Part shown: piece by piece, positions 8,041 through 17,200 of the stretch
Numbering within the stretch: the stretch's first letter is position 1
Layout of the letters: every line of letters begins with the position of its first letter
Assembly: GCF_002288635.1 (NCBI RefSeq)
Contig: NZ_NRSW01000001.1
Span: 1,358,924 to 1,395,496, forward strand
Origin: Mucilaginibacter sp. MD40
GTDB lineage: Bacteria; Bacteroidota; Bacteroidia; Sphingobacteriales; Sphingobacteriaceae
Direction: 5' to 3'
DNA length: 36,573 nucleotides
Translations under genes and position numbers: made by a program
Notes under the pieces: model-generated
Told to the model about the DNA's origin: nothing
Database searches by the model: none
What the model saw: the letters and a program-made list of their open reading frames with translations, nothing else

Positions 8041-9396
8041 TTATGGTAAAGAAGGACTTGTAAAGCCCAGGTTTTTCATGCCGGTTTTTATTTCCGGGCA
8101 GCTCATAAACAATTTCCAGAGCAGCTGGCTGCGGTAGTTCTCTATCATCACTACAATTGGCCCCTGGTCAATAGCGAGGTAGGAGTTCGCTACCCAACCT
8201 TTGGTAAGGTCAAAAGCGTCATAGAAGCCATATTGCCCCCAGAGTTTATCGCCAAGCTTGTAGTAAAAAAAGCGCAGCGCCCGCATAGACTCGGCAGGTG
8301 TGTAAGGCAGTGAGGAAATAGCCGCGGTAGGCGCTATTACCCCTACATCGTTAGTGGGTGAGCTGGCTGCATATCCACTTTCTATATCGCTCGCGGTAAG
8401 CCCCCAGCAATCGGCACTGTAGCCCTTGTATTGTTTAGGGTTGGCGATGCAATAGCGGTTGTTGATCTGGCTGTGCGCTATGTTTTGCTGCTCATAGTTC
8501 GCGTAAGCGTCGCTTAAGCCTGTTGGGTTAATGCCTAAAAAGGAGTAATGACTAAGGAACAGCGGGCCGCCAAGCGCCGGCCCCAGTGGTAGTTGTGTAT
8601 TGTAATAAGTTGAACCGTTGCGCATAGCGCCGTTTGAGGCCCAGCCCTGGTCGTAAACTGTTTTGGGGATGCTGTGTGTGGGTGATGAGGCGGCTAATAC
8701 ATAAGCCATGAGGCCTTCGTTCCAGCCTTGTATCTTTAGGTTAATGGCCCAGCCTTTGTCCGGGCTCCAGTGCCAGTATAGCGCGTTTTGCCCGTTTTGC
8801 CTGAACCAGTCCCACTCTACGGCGCCCCAAAGGATGTTAATGTCGTTCCGCAGGTTGGTTTCATCTGCCGATGTAATATTAAAATACTGCCTTGCGGTTA
8901 GCAAGCCCTCCATTAAGAAGGATGTTTCTACCAGGTCGGCGCCGTTATCCTGCTCGCTGAAGGGTTGCACGGCTCCTGTAGCGCCGTTTAACCAATGCGG
9001 GAAGGCGCCATGAAAAGTAACCGCCTTATTCTTTAGGAAGGCGACCATTTTTTGCATCCGCGCCAGGCCATCGGCGCGACTGATAAAACCACGGTCAACC
9101 GCGGCTATTAATGCCATGATACCAAAGCCCGAACCGCCGGTAGTCACCACATCGCCGGAGGTATTGCGTTCACGTGCCAGGCCGCTCACCGGGTGGGCGA
9201 AGTCATAGAAATATTTAACGGTTTGTTTCTGCACCAGGTCAAGCAGTTGCTCATCGGTTATCCTCGGGAACTTATCCGTGGAGTCGATCCCTCCGGGTTT
9301 AACCGGCAGGGGAGCCTGAGATTTATTGCTTTTGCAGGATAGCTGCAAGGCCAGCAAAACAAGCATCAAAGTTTTCCAACTGTGTTTGATCATCAC
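8041..9396 (-). CDS. GH144-type beta-1,2-glucanase family lipoprotein
   Basis: A 451-residue paralogue of the neighbouring gene. It carries a lipoprotein signal: a hydrophobic segment then LQLSCKSNKSQ, with the lipobox Cys at about residue 21. Residues after the Cys are not acidic, so the surface-export signal known from Bacteroidota lipoproteins is not evident, and it may stay on the periplasmic face. The GH144-like domain shows VKYFYDFAHPVSGLARER, TTGGSGFGIMALIAA, GAFPHWLNGATG, YWHWSPDKGWAIN, DCWGLTASD and AIDQGPIVVMIENYRSQLLWKLFM. The pair gives the locus one anchored and one soluble enzyme. A second in-frame Met follows at 9393. A terminator between susD and this gene (9417-9445) suggests that it is reached by read-through or from its own promoter. 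Confidence 0.86.
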   Translation of the reverse strand: MMIKHSWKTLMLVLLALQLSCKSNKSQAPLPVKPGGIDSTDKFPRITDEQLLDLVQKQTVKYFYDFAHPVSGLARERNTSGDVVTTGGSGFGIMALIAAVDRGFISRADGLARMQKMVAFLKNKAVTFHGAFPHWLNGATGAVQPFSEQDNGADLVETSFLMEGLLTARQYFNITSADETNLRNDINILWGAVEWDWFRQNGQNALYWHWSPDKGWAINLKIQGWNEGLMAYVLAASSPTHSIPKTVYDQGWASNGAMRNGSTYYNTQLPLGPALGGPLFLSHYSFLGINPTGLSDAYANYEQQNIAHSQINNRYCIANPKQYKGYSADCWGLTASDIESGYAASSPTNDVGVIAPTAAISSLPYTPAESMRALRFFYYKLGDKLWGQYGFYDAFDLTKGWVANSYLAIDQGPIVVMIENYRSQLLWKLFMSCPEIKTGMKNLGFTSPSLP

Positions 9397-9416
9397 TTTT
9401 TTAGATGGCCGGTCAG

Positions 9417-9445
9417 AAAAAAGGCTGCCAGTTAAACCGGCAGCC
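9417..9445 (-). terminator. Terminator between susD and the GH144 genes
   Basis: On the minus strand a GGCTGCC...GGCAGCC stem (9445-9439 with 9429-9423), extended inward by a G-T pair and GTT/AAC, is followed directly by six T (9422-9417). It lies inside the operon, 50 bp after the susD stop and 20 bp before the GH144 start. Confidence 0.8.
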
Positions 9446-9495
9446 CATACTCAAATCAAATGTTGGGCAACAGCCCTGTAAATTTATGGGTATTA

Positions 9496-10992
9496 TTAAT
9501 AACCCGGGTTTTGGGTTAATGTACCACCGCTAATATCAATTTCAGTTTGCGGGATAGGCCAAACCTCGTTTTTGCCTGCTTTCCATCCGCGTACACCAAA
9601 TACCTCGGTACCACGGCCCTGACGGATCACATCAAAATAACGATCAAACTCCATCGCGAATTCTGATCTTCTCTCTTTGTAGATAGCCGCACGAAGATCT
9701 GACTGAACGGTAGTAGTCACCGGAGGCAGTATAGCGTTGTTGCCTGCACGGGCACGTGCGCGCACCTGCTCAAGCGGTACCAGTGCCGCAGCCGAGTTGC
9801 CTAACTCGTTATTAGCTTCGGCGTTCATCAGCAATACATCGGCGTAGCGCAATACAATTTTGTTTTGCTGTGCGCCTTCGTTAAAGCCCGATACATACAG
9901 GCTAAAAGGTACGTATGATTTTTGGTTGTACATGGGGTTATCGCCCTGTGCCGGTATCGCGTCACCCTCCGGAGTAGTTTCACCACGGAAAATAATGGTA
10001 GCGTCACGACGAGGGTCGCCGGTTTCATATGAGTCGGCCAGGTTCTGGCTTGGCACGTTAAAGCCCCAGCCACCACCTACTGAACCACGTACGCCCTGTA
10101 CCTGTGAGTACTGTGAGTTAGATGCATCAGGGTTGTTAGGGATCAACTGGTTCTGTATCTCAAAAATAGATTCCTGGTTGTTCTTATGTGTAGTACGGAA
10201 CATTTGCTCGTAGTTAGGGAACAACGAGTAACCCATGCCCATTACCTGGTTGGTGTAGTTGACTACATCAGCCCATTTTTTCTGGTAAAGCGCGACTTTG
10301 GCGTGCAGCGTTAATGCGGCGCCTTTGGTAGCATGGCCTACATCAACTGACGAATAGGTTTGTGGCAAAACTGCCGCGGCCTCGGTCAGGTCTTTTTCAA
10401 TCTGCGCCCATACCTGGTCTTTTGATGTGCGCGGCAGGTTGTATTCTGACGCGTCTTTTGGCAGGGTTAAGCGCAATGGCACATCGCCAAATGCCCTTAC
10501 CAGCCTGAAGTAAGAATATGCCCTGATGAACTTGGCTTCGGCCAGGTAACGGTTCTTAAGGGTTTCGTCCATGCTGATGCCCGGCACGTTGGTCAGGATC
10601 TGGTTGGCGAAGTTGATGTTCTGGTACTGGCCTTTGTAAAAGCCGCCTAACTGGCCTTCATCAGCCGTAACGGTAAAGTTATGGTAGTTGTTAAAGAAGG
10701 TAGCATCGCTGGCGCTGCTGCCTTTCTCCACATCATCAGACCCCATACTTTCCACAGCGATAGGCGCGAAAGCGATGTTGTTCCACTCGTGCAGGTTAGC
10801 ATACATGGCGTTTACCGCCTTGGTAGCATCGTCCTGTGTTTTAAAGAACTGGGTAGCTGCCGTATTTTGGGCAGGATCAATATTCAGGAAGCTTTTTTTA
10901 CAGCTCTGTACCGATATAGCCGATGCGATAAGGCCTAAGATAAATGCCTTATGCATGAATGTTTTTTTATTGTTATTCATCTTCTTATCCAT
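9496..10992 (-). CDS. SusD/RagB family nutrient-binding lipoprotein
   Basis: The 498-residue lid lipoprotein that caps the SusC channel and binds glycan at the cell surface. It has a lipoprotein signal (ALGLIASAIS-type core, lipobox ISVQSCKKS, Cys about residue 31) and the SusD signature features. The N-terminal segment DPAQNTAATQFFKTQDDATKAVNAMYANL is followed by TPR-like helices. The C-terminal half contains VLLMNAEANNELGNSAAAL, AIYKERRSEFAMEFDRYFDVIRQGRG and the ending VWPIPQTEIDISGGTLTQNPGY. Its ATG overlaps the SusC stop codon (TAATG on the minus strand), so the two are translationally coupled; a second ATG four codons in is an alternative start. It belongs to the beta-1,2-glucan-like locus by context. 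Confidence 0.96.
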   Translation of the reverse strand: MDKKMNNNKKTFMHKAFILGLIASAISVQSCKKSFLNIDPAQNTAATQFFKTQDDATKAVNAMYANLHEWNNIAFAPIAVESMGSDDVEKGSSASDATFFNNYHNFTVTADEGQLGGFYKGQYQNINFANQILTNVPGISMDETLKNRYLAEAKFIRAYSYFRLVRAFGDVPLRLTLPKDASEYNLPRTSKDQVWAQIEKDLTEAAAVLPQTYSSVDVGHATKGAALTLHAKVALYQKKWADVVNYTNQVMGMGYSLFPNYEQMFRTTHKNNQESIFEIQNQLIPNNPDASNSQYSQVQGVRGSVGGGWGFNVPSQNLADSYETGDPRRDATIIFRGETTPEGDAIPAQGDNPMYNQKSYVPFSLYVSGFNEGAQQNKIVLRYADVLLMNAEANNELGNSAAALVPLEQVRARARAGNNAILPPVTTTVQSDLRAAIYKERRSEFAMEFDRYFDVIRQGRGTEVFGVRGWKAGKNEVWPIPQTEIDISGGTLTQNPGY

Positions 10993-13900
10993 TAAAAAGT
11001 AACATTAACACCAAAGTTGTAAATAGCATACAGTGGGTATACATTAGCATCTATACCACGGCTGCCTACACCGCCGCCAATTTCTGGCGAGAAACCTTTG
11101 TAGCCAAAAATGTTAACCGCGTTTTGCGCGTTAAGGTAGAGGCGTACTTTAGATACCCCTAATTTAGTAAGCGCCGTGCCAGGGAAGGTATAGCCTAACT
11201 GCGCGTTACGTAACCTTACGTATGAGCCACTTTCTACGTAGAAAGAGTTTGGTTTGGCGTTGTCTGTTTTACCTACGTTAACTGATGGGTAGGTATTTGA
11301 TGTACCGGGGCCATTCCAGCGATTGTTGTAAAAATCGGCAGTGAAGTTCTCGTTACCAAAGCGGTAAGCGATGTTAGCGTTATACACACTTACAGCAGCC
11401 ACACCCTGGAAATCTAAAGCAAGGTCAAAGCGTTTGTAGTTGAACGAGGTGTTTAAGCCAAAGTTGTATTTAGGCAGCGGGCTACCTAAAGCTACCCTGT
11501 CGTTACCGTCAATTTTACCATCGCCATTGGTGTCCTGGTAAATAAAGTCGCCCGGAGCCGCGTTAGGTTGTTTGCCTTTGGCTACATCAGCAGCTGTTTG
11601 GAATATACCTATTACCTTATAGCCATAGAACTGGCCGATAGGCTGGCCCTGCACTGTACGTGTTGCCAGCGAACCGTTGGCAATACCATCGCCACCCTGG
11701 TAGATAGGGTTGTTACCGGTAATTACGTTTAATACTTTGTTGTTGTTGATACCCAGGTTAGCGCTGATGCTGTAAGAGAAATCCTCAGAACCTTTATCTC
11801 TCCAGGTCGCCAGGAACTCGAAACCGCGGTTGCGAATATTGGCCTGGTTGCCGATGATAGAACTGTTAACCGTACCTAACGAACCGGCTACCGGGATAGC
11901 GAAAATAGCGTCCTGTGTTTCACGGTTGTAGTAATCGGCCTCTATGCTCAGCTTGTTATCAAGGAAGCCTGCTTCAAAACCAAAGTCAGACGAAACAGTT
12001 TTTTCCCAAACAATAGAAGGTGGTACTACGGTGTTAACGCTTGCACCAGGATAAACCGCCGGAGGGTTACCGAAAATAGCGGTTAGGTATGGGTCTGAAG
12101 CGATCACCTGTACCGATGGGTTGATAGGCACTACCGAGTTACCTACTTTACCCCAACTACCGCGAAGCTTTAAGTTACTGAATACCTTTTGGTCTTTCAT
12201 GAAATCCTCATTGGTAACTACCCAGCCGGCACCTACTGATGGGAAATAGCCATAGGTATGATCGCCATAGAACTGAGAAGCACCGTCACGACGGATAGAA
12301 GCATTCAGCAAATATTTGTCTTTGTAAGCATAGTTCACACGAGCGAACTGTGACAGCGCACGGGTATAGATCTGGCTGCCCGGCGTAGCCAGGTAAGTAG
12401 CTACAGAATCTGCCGGGAAAGAGTTGTACAGGTTGCCGCTGGCGGTGTAAGGTACATTGTCGCGCTGCGCGTTTAGCTGGCGGGTTTTGTTTTGTAATGC
12501 ACTGTAACCTAACAGGGCGGTAAGCCTGTGGTCTTTCACCTGTACATCGTAAGTTAAGGTGTTTTCCCATATCCAGTTGCGTACTTCGGTATGGTCAACG
12601 TTCAGGTTGGTTTTCTGGCTGAACTGTTTGAAGGTAGCCTGGTAAATAGGGGTGAAGGCCCTTACCTCGCGCTGGCTAACATCACCGCCGAAGCTGGTTT
12701 TAAATTTAAAGTGTTTAAGGAAGCTCACCTCGCCGTAAGCGCTGTAAGTAAAGCGCTTATTTTTGGTACGCTGGTTAAAATAATCAATAGTAGCCTGCGG
12801 GTTAAAATTGTTACCATCACCAAGGCCAAGTGGGTTAGGGTCACCATAAGTACCATCAGGGTTTTTAACCGGGATGATAGGTGCCGCCGCGTAAAGCTGG
12901 TGGAAGATATCGCCGCTTACATCTTTTGAATTATCAGAAATGCCGCTGGCGGTATAACCCAGTTTAAGTGCCTTGCCAACTTTAAAATCATTTGATAAGT
13001 GCAGGGTGAAACGCTCGTAGTTGTTGCTTTTTACAATACCATCCTGGTTAAGGTAACCAAAAGAGTAATTGTAGGTGTACGCATCGGTACCACCGCTTAC
13101 TGATGCCTGGTGGCTTTGCATAAAGGCTTTGCGCAGTTCCTCTTTATACCAGTTGGTGCCTGTTCCATAGCTTGATGGGTTAGCTAAAATAGGCTGGCCG
13201 CCATTAAGTGCAGATAGTTCATTCACTGCGGTAGCATACTGTGTACCGTTAGCCATTTTTACCTGGTTGGTTACCGATTGTATACCCACAAAGCCGTTAT
13301 AGTTGATAACCGGCTTGCCTTTAGCGCCGCGTTTAGTGGTAATTAAAACCACACCGTTAGCCGCACGTATACCGTAGATAGCAGTACTTGAAGCGTCTTT
13401 TAAAACGCTGAAGCTTTCGATATCCTGCGGATTAAGGAAGTCGATGTTATCATACCAAACACCATCAACCACAAACAGTGGTTTAGTGTTACCATAAATG
13501 GTACCTAAACCACGTATGGTAATATCCGGTGTTGAGCCCGGCGCGCCGGCGTTTACAATTTGTACACCTGCAACCTTACCCTGTAAGCCGCTGATGGCGT
13601 TAGGAGAGGCTTGCTTGGCTACATCAGCACCTTTAACGGTAGCGATAGAACCGGTAACATCCACCTTACGCTGGGTACCGTAACCTATTACTACTACGCC
13701 CTGTAACTCATTGGTGGCGCTTTGTAATTTAACATCTATCGTAGTGCGGCCGTTTACCGGAACGTCAACGCTGGTATAGCCAATATAAGATACGGTTATG
13801 GTAGCGTTTGAGGCTACGCTTAATGAATAATTGCCATTGGCATCTGTTTGGGCCCCGGTGGTGGTACCTTTAACGCCAACTGTAACGCCGATAAGCGTTT

Positions 13901-14015
13901 CGCCGGTTTTAGCATCGGTAACCTTACCTTTTACGGTAACGTTTTGTGCAAACAGCGCAGTTGAGAAAAAAGTAAACAATAGGAGTAACCCCGAGATTGT
14001 ATAAATTCTCTTCAT
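10992..14015 (-). CDS. SusC/RagA family TonB-linked outer-membrane transporter
   Basis: A 1007-residue TonB-dependent receptor of the SusC class, which imports oligosaccharides across the outer membrane. The order is: signal peptide (1-23, ending ALFAQ); a carboxypeptidase-D-regulatory-like domain (about 27-105, VTVKGKVTDAKTGETLIGVTV); a TonB-box-like segment GVVVIGYGTQRK; the plug (about 115-230, with DITIRGLGTIYGNTKPLFVVDG and ASSTAIYGIRAANGVVLITTKRG); and a beta-barrel ending in INFGVNVTF-like residues with a terminal Phe, as expected for BAM insertion. There is no N-terminal secretin/anti-sigma domain, so control by a SusC-interacting anti-sigma factor is unlikely. The regulator upstream (14277-17159) is the natural controller. 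Confidence 0.96.
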   Translation of the reverse strand: MKRIYTISGLLLLFTFFSTALFAQNVTVKGKVTDAKTGETLIGVTVGVKGTTTGAQTDANGNYSLSVASNATITVSYIGYTSVDVPVNGRTTIDVKLQSATNELQGVVVIGYGTQRKVDVTGSIATVKGADVAKQASPNAISGLQGKVAGVQIVNAGAPGSTPDITIRGLGTIYGNTKPLFVVDGVWYDNIDFLNPQDIESFSVLKDASSTAIYGIRAANGVVLITTKRGAKGKPVINYNGFVGIQSVTNQVKMANGTQYATAVNELSALNGGQPILANPSSYGTGTNWYKEELRKAFMQSHQASVSGGTDAYTYNYSFGYLNQDGIVKSNNYERFTLHLSNDFKVGKALKLGYTASGISDNSKDVSGDIFHQLYAAAPIIPVKNPDGTYGDPNPLGLGDGNNFNPQATIDYFNQRTKNKRFTYSAYGEVSFLKHFKFKTSFGGDVSQREVRAFTPIYQATFKQFSQKTNLNVDHTEVRNWIWENTLTYDVQVKDHRLTALLGYSALQNKTRQLNAQRDNVPYTASGNLYNSFPADSVATYLATPGSQIYTRALSQFARVNYAYKDKYLLNASIRRDGASQFYGDHTYGYFPSVGAGWVVTNEDFMKDQKVFSNLKLRGSWGKVGNSVVPINPSVQVIASDPYLTAIFGNPPAVYPGASVNTVVPPSIVWEKTVSSDFGFEAGFLDNKLSIEADYYNRETQDAIFAIPVAGSLGTVNSSIIGNQANIRNRGFEFLATWRDKGSEDFSYSISANLGINNNKVLNVITGNNPIYQGGDGIANGSLATRTVQGQPIGQFYGYKVIGIFQTAADVAKGKQPNAAPGDFIYQDTNGDGKIDGNDRVALGSPLPKYNFGLNTSFNYKRFDLALDFQGVAAVSVYNANIAYRFGNENFTADFYNNRWNGPGTSNTYPSVNVGKTDNAKPNSFYVESGSYVRLRNAQLGYTFPGTALTKLGVSKVRLYLNAQNAVNIFGYKGFSPEIGGGVGSRGIDANVYPLYAIYNFGVNVTF

Positions 14016-14053
14016 AGTGGATAAATAAGTTTATAATACTTGGGTTGATTGGT

Positions 14054-14098
14054 TTTGTACAGGGTTCGAAATTGCACAGATACTTTTTAGTGTACAAA
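14054..14098. promoter_or_regulatory. Inverted TTTGTACA/TGTACAAA pair upstream of susC
   Basis: Two exact 8-base inverted arms, TTTGTACA (14054-14061) and TGTACAAA (14091-14098), lie 29 nt apart in the 261-bp gap before susC. A possible -7 element, TATTTTTG, reads on the minus strand at 14163-14156 with no clear -33. The pair could be a regulator site or a leader hairpin. No other structure was found in this gap. Confidence 0.35.
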
Positions 14099-14276
14099 TA
14101 ATATAACTCTACATTTATACATCATGTTTTAAGCGCTTTCTCAAAAAGGATAGGCCAAAAATATAAGCATATGATAATCAGTAAGATAAAATTACTTAGT
14201 GTAAAAAATACATACTACATTACTTTTTAAATATACCGCACCGTAATAACAGCCTGTGAGAGGTAATGATGTAGTG

Positions 14277-17159
14277 TTAAAGCTCTAATAAAAACTCGGT
14301 AAGGTTCTTATCATGTGGTAAATTGAGCTTCTTACGCAGCCTGTAACGGCGTATCTCTACGCCGCGCAAAGAAATGTTGAGCAGTGAGGCCATCTCTTTA
14401 CTGCTCATGTTCATGCGCAGGTAGGCACAAAGCTTCAAGTCATTGGGCACCAGGTCGGGGTGCTGGTGTTTGAGTTTTTTAAAGAAATTCTCGTGCGCTT
14501 CGTTAAAGCTGTTCTCAAAAACGTTCCAGTCGCGGTCGTCGGTCATGCCTTCATCAATCGTCTTGCGGATCTTTTTAAGCTGATCTTCCGAAAGTTTTTT
14601 GCCGCTGCTGTCTTTAAAGTTATTGATCTCGTCGCTTATCTTTTGCAGCAGTTCATTCTTGTAAACAATATTCATGGCAGAGTTGGCCAGTTCGCGGCTC
14701 TTGCTGGCCAGGTCCGCCTGTAACTGTTCGTTCTTAATGGTAATGATATGCTGTTCATTGGCGGCGGCTTTCTGGCGTAGTATCTCTTCCTGTTCCTTTT
14801 TCATGCGATGCTGTATCTCCTGCTGGTGGCGCAACAATTTACGGCGATAGTAATACCTGATGAGGTAATACAGCGCGATAGCTAATAGGACATAGCAAAC
14901 TATAGCCGCCTTGCCTGCATACCAGGGGGCCGCTATCTCAAAGTTGAAAGTAGTGATGCCCGAGATATTCTGGTCGTTAATTTTGGCGCGTACCTTAAAC
15001 TGATAGCTGCCGGCACCAAGGTTGGTAAACTCTTTTTGTGTTTGCGGGCCCCACTCGCTCCAATGCCTGGAGTAGCCTTCGAGGTAATACTGGTAACGTA
15101 TTTTAGCCTGCTTGTAGTAAGGCAGCGAAAAGGAAATGCGAATGTTGTTTTCGCTGTAGGGCAAGGTAATATCGGCATTGGCGCCCATTTCGCTGATGGT
15201 GGCCGTGTTGTTGGTAATGTTCTCTACCTTGCGCACCAATACGTCGGGTAAGGCTTGTTTATTGTCGCCAACGGCATCCCTGTCGTCCAGTATTACAAAG
15301 CCGTCATCAATACTAATGAGGTAGATACGGTTGTTAATGAGGCTGATGTTCTCATAGTTCTGCACCATTTGGCCGTTCAGCATGCTAAAGCGGTTCGAGT
15401 CGATACTCAGCTTACCCGGCACTGAGAGGTTGGCCAAAGCTACCCGGCCATGGTTAATAAACCAGTATTTATGCCCTATGGCCGCGATGATCTTGTTTGA
15501 TGACGAAAACGTATGCAGCTTTTTATTGAGCTGCTGGTATTTGTAAAAATGGTCGGTAATATCATCATATACATAAAAGCCCGAGTCTGACGAAAAAACA
15601 ATGCGGTCATCAAGGTTGAAAACGCCGATGTTATAACTATCCGGCAGACCGGAGCGCTTATCGTAATATTTTTGTGCAACGGCGCGTTTCCTGTCGGCAG
15701 AGAGGGTTACCTTGTAAATACCCTTGTAGGCGTGGCTCACCCAGATATGGCCTTTACTGTCCTGCTCCAGCAGGCGCGAAGGCTCGATAAACCCTTCCAC
15801 CTTGTTATTGAGTACCCAGTTCCCGGCGGCATCCTTACGGTAAATGATAAGGCCGGTGTAGCAGCCCTGTATCAGCAGGCTGTCGTTTAGTTTTTTAATG
15901 GTCCAGCCGCCGGCAAGTGATGAAATTTTGGCAATGGTGTTACCGTTTACCTGGAAGGTGCCATCATTATGGCTGCATAGCAGGCGCCCGTCATGCATGG
16001 ATAGTTCCCACACCTGGCCCTGTGAGCCGGGGATAAGCTTAAAATCAAAAGGCTGCATCAGGCTGGTGGCATTCCCGGGCTGCCAGTCGCTGTAAAAAAG
16101 CCCCTGGTTGGTACCCAGGTATATTTTGTTGCCGAAGATGATACTGGAATAAACGGTACCAAACCGTCCCGTTTTATCAAAATAAAAATTGAGTGGCGAG
16201 TTTAGCTCAATACGGTCTATGCCATTATCCAGCCCTGCCCATAGGTTTTGTTCACTGTCGGTATAAAGGCTTAGCACGGTATTGTTCTGCAGCCCGCTGG
16301 CCTTGTTTACATGCTGTACCACATTACCGGCGCCGTCAATCACCACTATGCCGTTAAGGATAGTGCCAAAGGCATAGTATTTACCGGCAACCACCACGCC
16401 GTTATTGAGCTGGTAGTTCTTTAAAAAATCATTTGCCTGGTTTTGCCATGGAGTAATGGTTTGCCCATCGTAAATGAACAGCCCGTTCTGGGCGGTACCT
16501 ATCAGCAGTTTTTCGTTGCCATACGGCAGTATAGCCAGTACCCTGCTGCCTAATTTGTCGCTGCCGTTGATGTAGCTGAGGCGGTTATCCTTTAGTTCGA
16601 ATAGGCCGGAGCCGATTTCTTCGGCAAAATATCTTTTACCGGTCCGGAACAGGAACAGGAAAGGCTTTTGCGGCTTAATGACGCTAATGCGGCCATTGGT
16701 GTAACGGTAAATGGCCCCAAACGCCTGGAACAGCACCTGGTCATGATCTATATATATTTTCCAGATCTCCTCTTTAAGTGGCCACGAGTTTTTAGGTATG
16801 AGCGGCGTAAGGCTGTGGTATTTAAGAAAGCCCCTTTCATTGGCCTGCCAGTAACCAAACTCGCCAAAGCCACCCGCGTATATGCGGCCCTTACCGTCGG
16901 CAGCTACAGCGCGTACAATTAAGCCATTGGGCATACGGTTAAGCTGCCAGTAGCGCCCGTCAAACGATAGCAGCCCCTCGTTCCCAAAATACATTACGCC
17001 ATGCTCGTCGCGGGTGATAGACCAGTTCTGGTTGCCCGACTGGTACTGGAACTTGGTGTAATTTTGTACATACGGTACCCCCACGCTTTTAATATCGGCG
17101 GCAACGGCTAATAAGTTTACCAGCAAAATGGCGCAAGAAAACCAGATGCGTTTAAGCAT
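14277..17159 (-). CDS. Membrane-anchored sensor-regulator: beta-propeller, Y_Y_Y domain, LuxR-type HTH
   Basis: A 960-residue regulator. Order: signal peptide (1-21); about 600 residues of 'two-component regulator propeller' repeats (blades such as GKIYAGGFGEFGYWQ, LLIGTAQNGLFIYDG, NLWAGLDNGIDRI); a Y_Y_Y domain near 670-735 (YQYYLEGYSRHWSEWGPQTQKEFTNLGAGSYQFKVRA); one membrane helix near 745-765 (AAIVCYVLLAIALYYLIRYYY); a coiled coil; and a C-terminal helix-turn-helix (LKLCAYLRMNMSSKEMASLLNISLRGVEIRRYRLRKKL). There is no histidine kinase or receiver domain, so this is a direct periplasm-to-DNA regulator, not a hybrid two-component system. It lies just upstream of susC on the same strand and most likely activates the locus on binding an oligosaccharide. 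That role is inference from position. A weak -7 (TACTTTTG, 17189-17182) precedes it. Confidence 0.9.
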   Translation of the reverse strand: MLKRIWFSCAILLVNLLAVAADIKSVGVPYVQNYTKFQYQSGNQNWSITRDEHGVMYFGNEGLLSFDGRYWQLNRMPNGLIVRAVAADGKGRIYAGGFGEFGYWQANERGFLKYHSLTPLIPKNSWPLKEEIWKIYIDHDQVLFQAFGAIYRYTNGRISVIKPQKPFLFLFRTGKRYFAEEIGSGLFELKDNRLSYINGSDKLGSRVLAILPYGNEKLLIGTAQNGLFIYDGQTITPWQNQANDFLKNYQLNNGVVVAGKYYAFGTILNGIVVIDGAGNVVQHVNKASGLQNNTVLSLYTDSEQNLWAGLDNGIDRIELNSPLNFYFDKTGRFGTVYSSIIFGNKIYLGTNQGLFYSDWQPGNATSLMQPFDFKLIPGSQGQVWELSMHDGRLLCSHNDGTFQVNGNTIAKISSLAGGWTIKKLNDSLLIQGCYTGLIIYRKDAAGNWVLNNKVEGFIEPSRLLEQDSKGHIWVSHAYKGIYKVTLSADRKRAVAQKYYDKRSGLPDSYNIGVFNLDDRIVFSSDSGFYVYDDITDHFYKYQQLNKKLHTFSSSNKIIAAIGHKYWFINHGRVALANLSVPGKLSIDSNRFSMLNGQMVQNYENISLINNRIYLISIDDGFVILDDRDAVGDNKQALPDVLVRKVENITNNTATISEMGANADITLPYSENNIRISFSLPYYKQAKIRYQYYLEGYSRHWSEWGPQTQKEFTNLGAGSYQFKVRAKINDQNISGITTFNFEIAAPWYAGKAAIVCYVLLAIALYYLIRYYYRRKLLRHQQEIQHRMKKEQEEILRQKAAANEQHIITIKNEQLQADLASKSRELANSAMNIVYKNELLQKISDEINNFKDSSGKKLSEDQLKKIRKTIDEGMTDDRDWNVFENSFNEAHENFFKKLKHQHPDLVPNDLKLCAYLRMNMSSKEMASLLNISLRGVEIRRYRLRKKLNLPHDKNLTEFLLEL

Positions 17160-17200
17160 AAATACTTATGGGTTTACGTAACAAAAGTAAGTTTTAAAGC

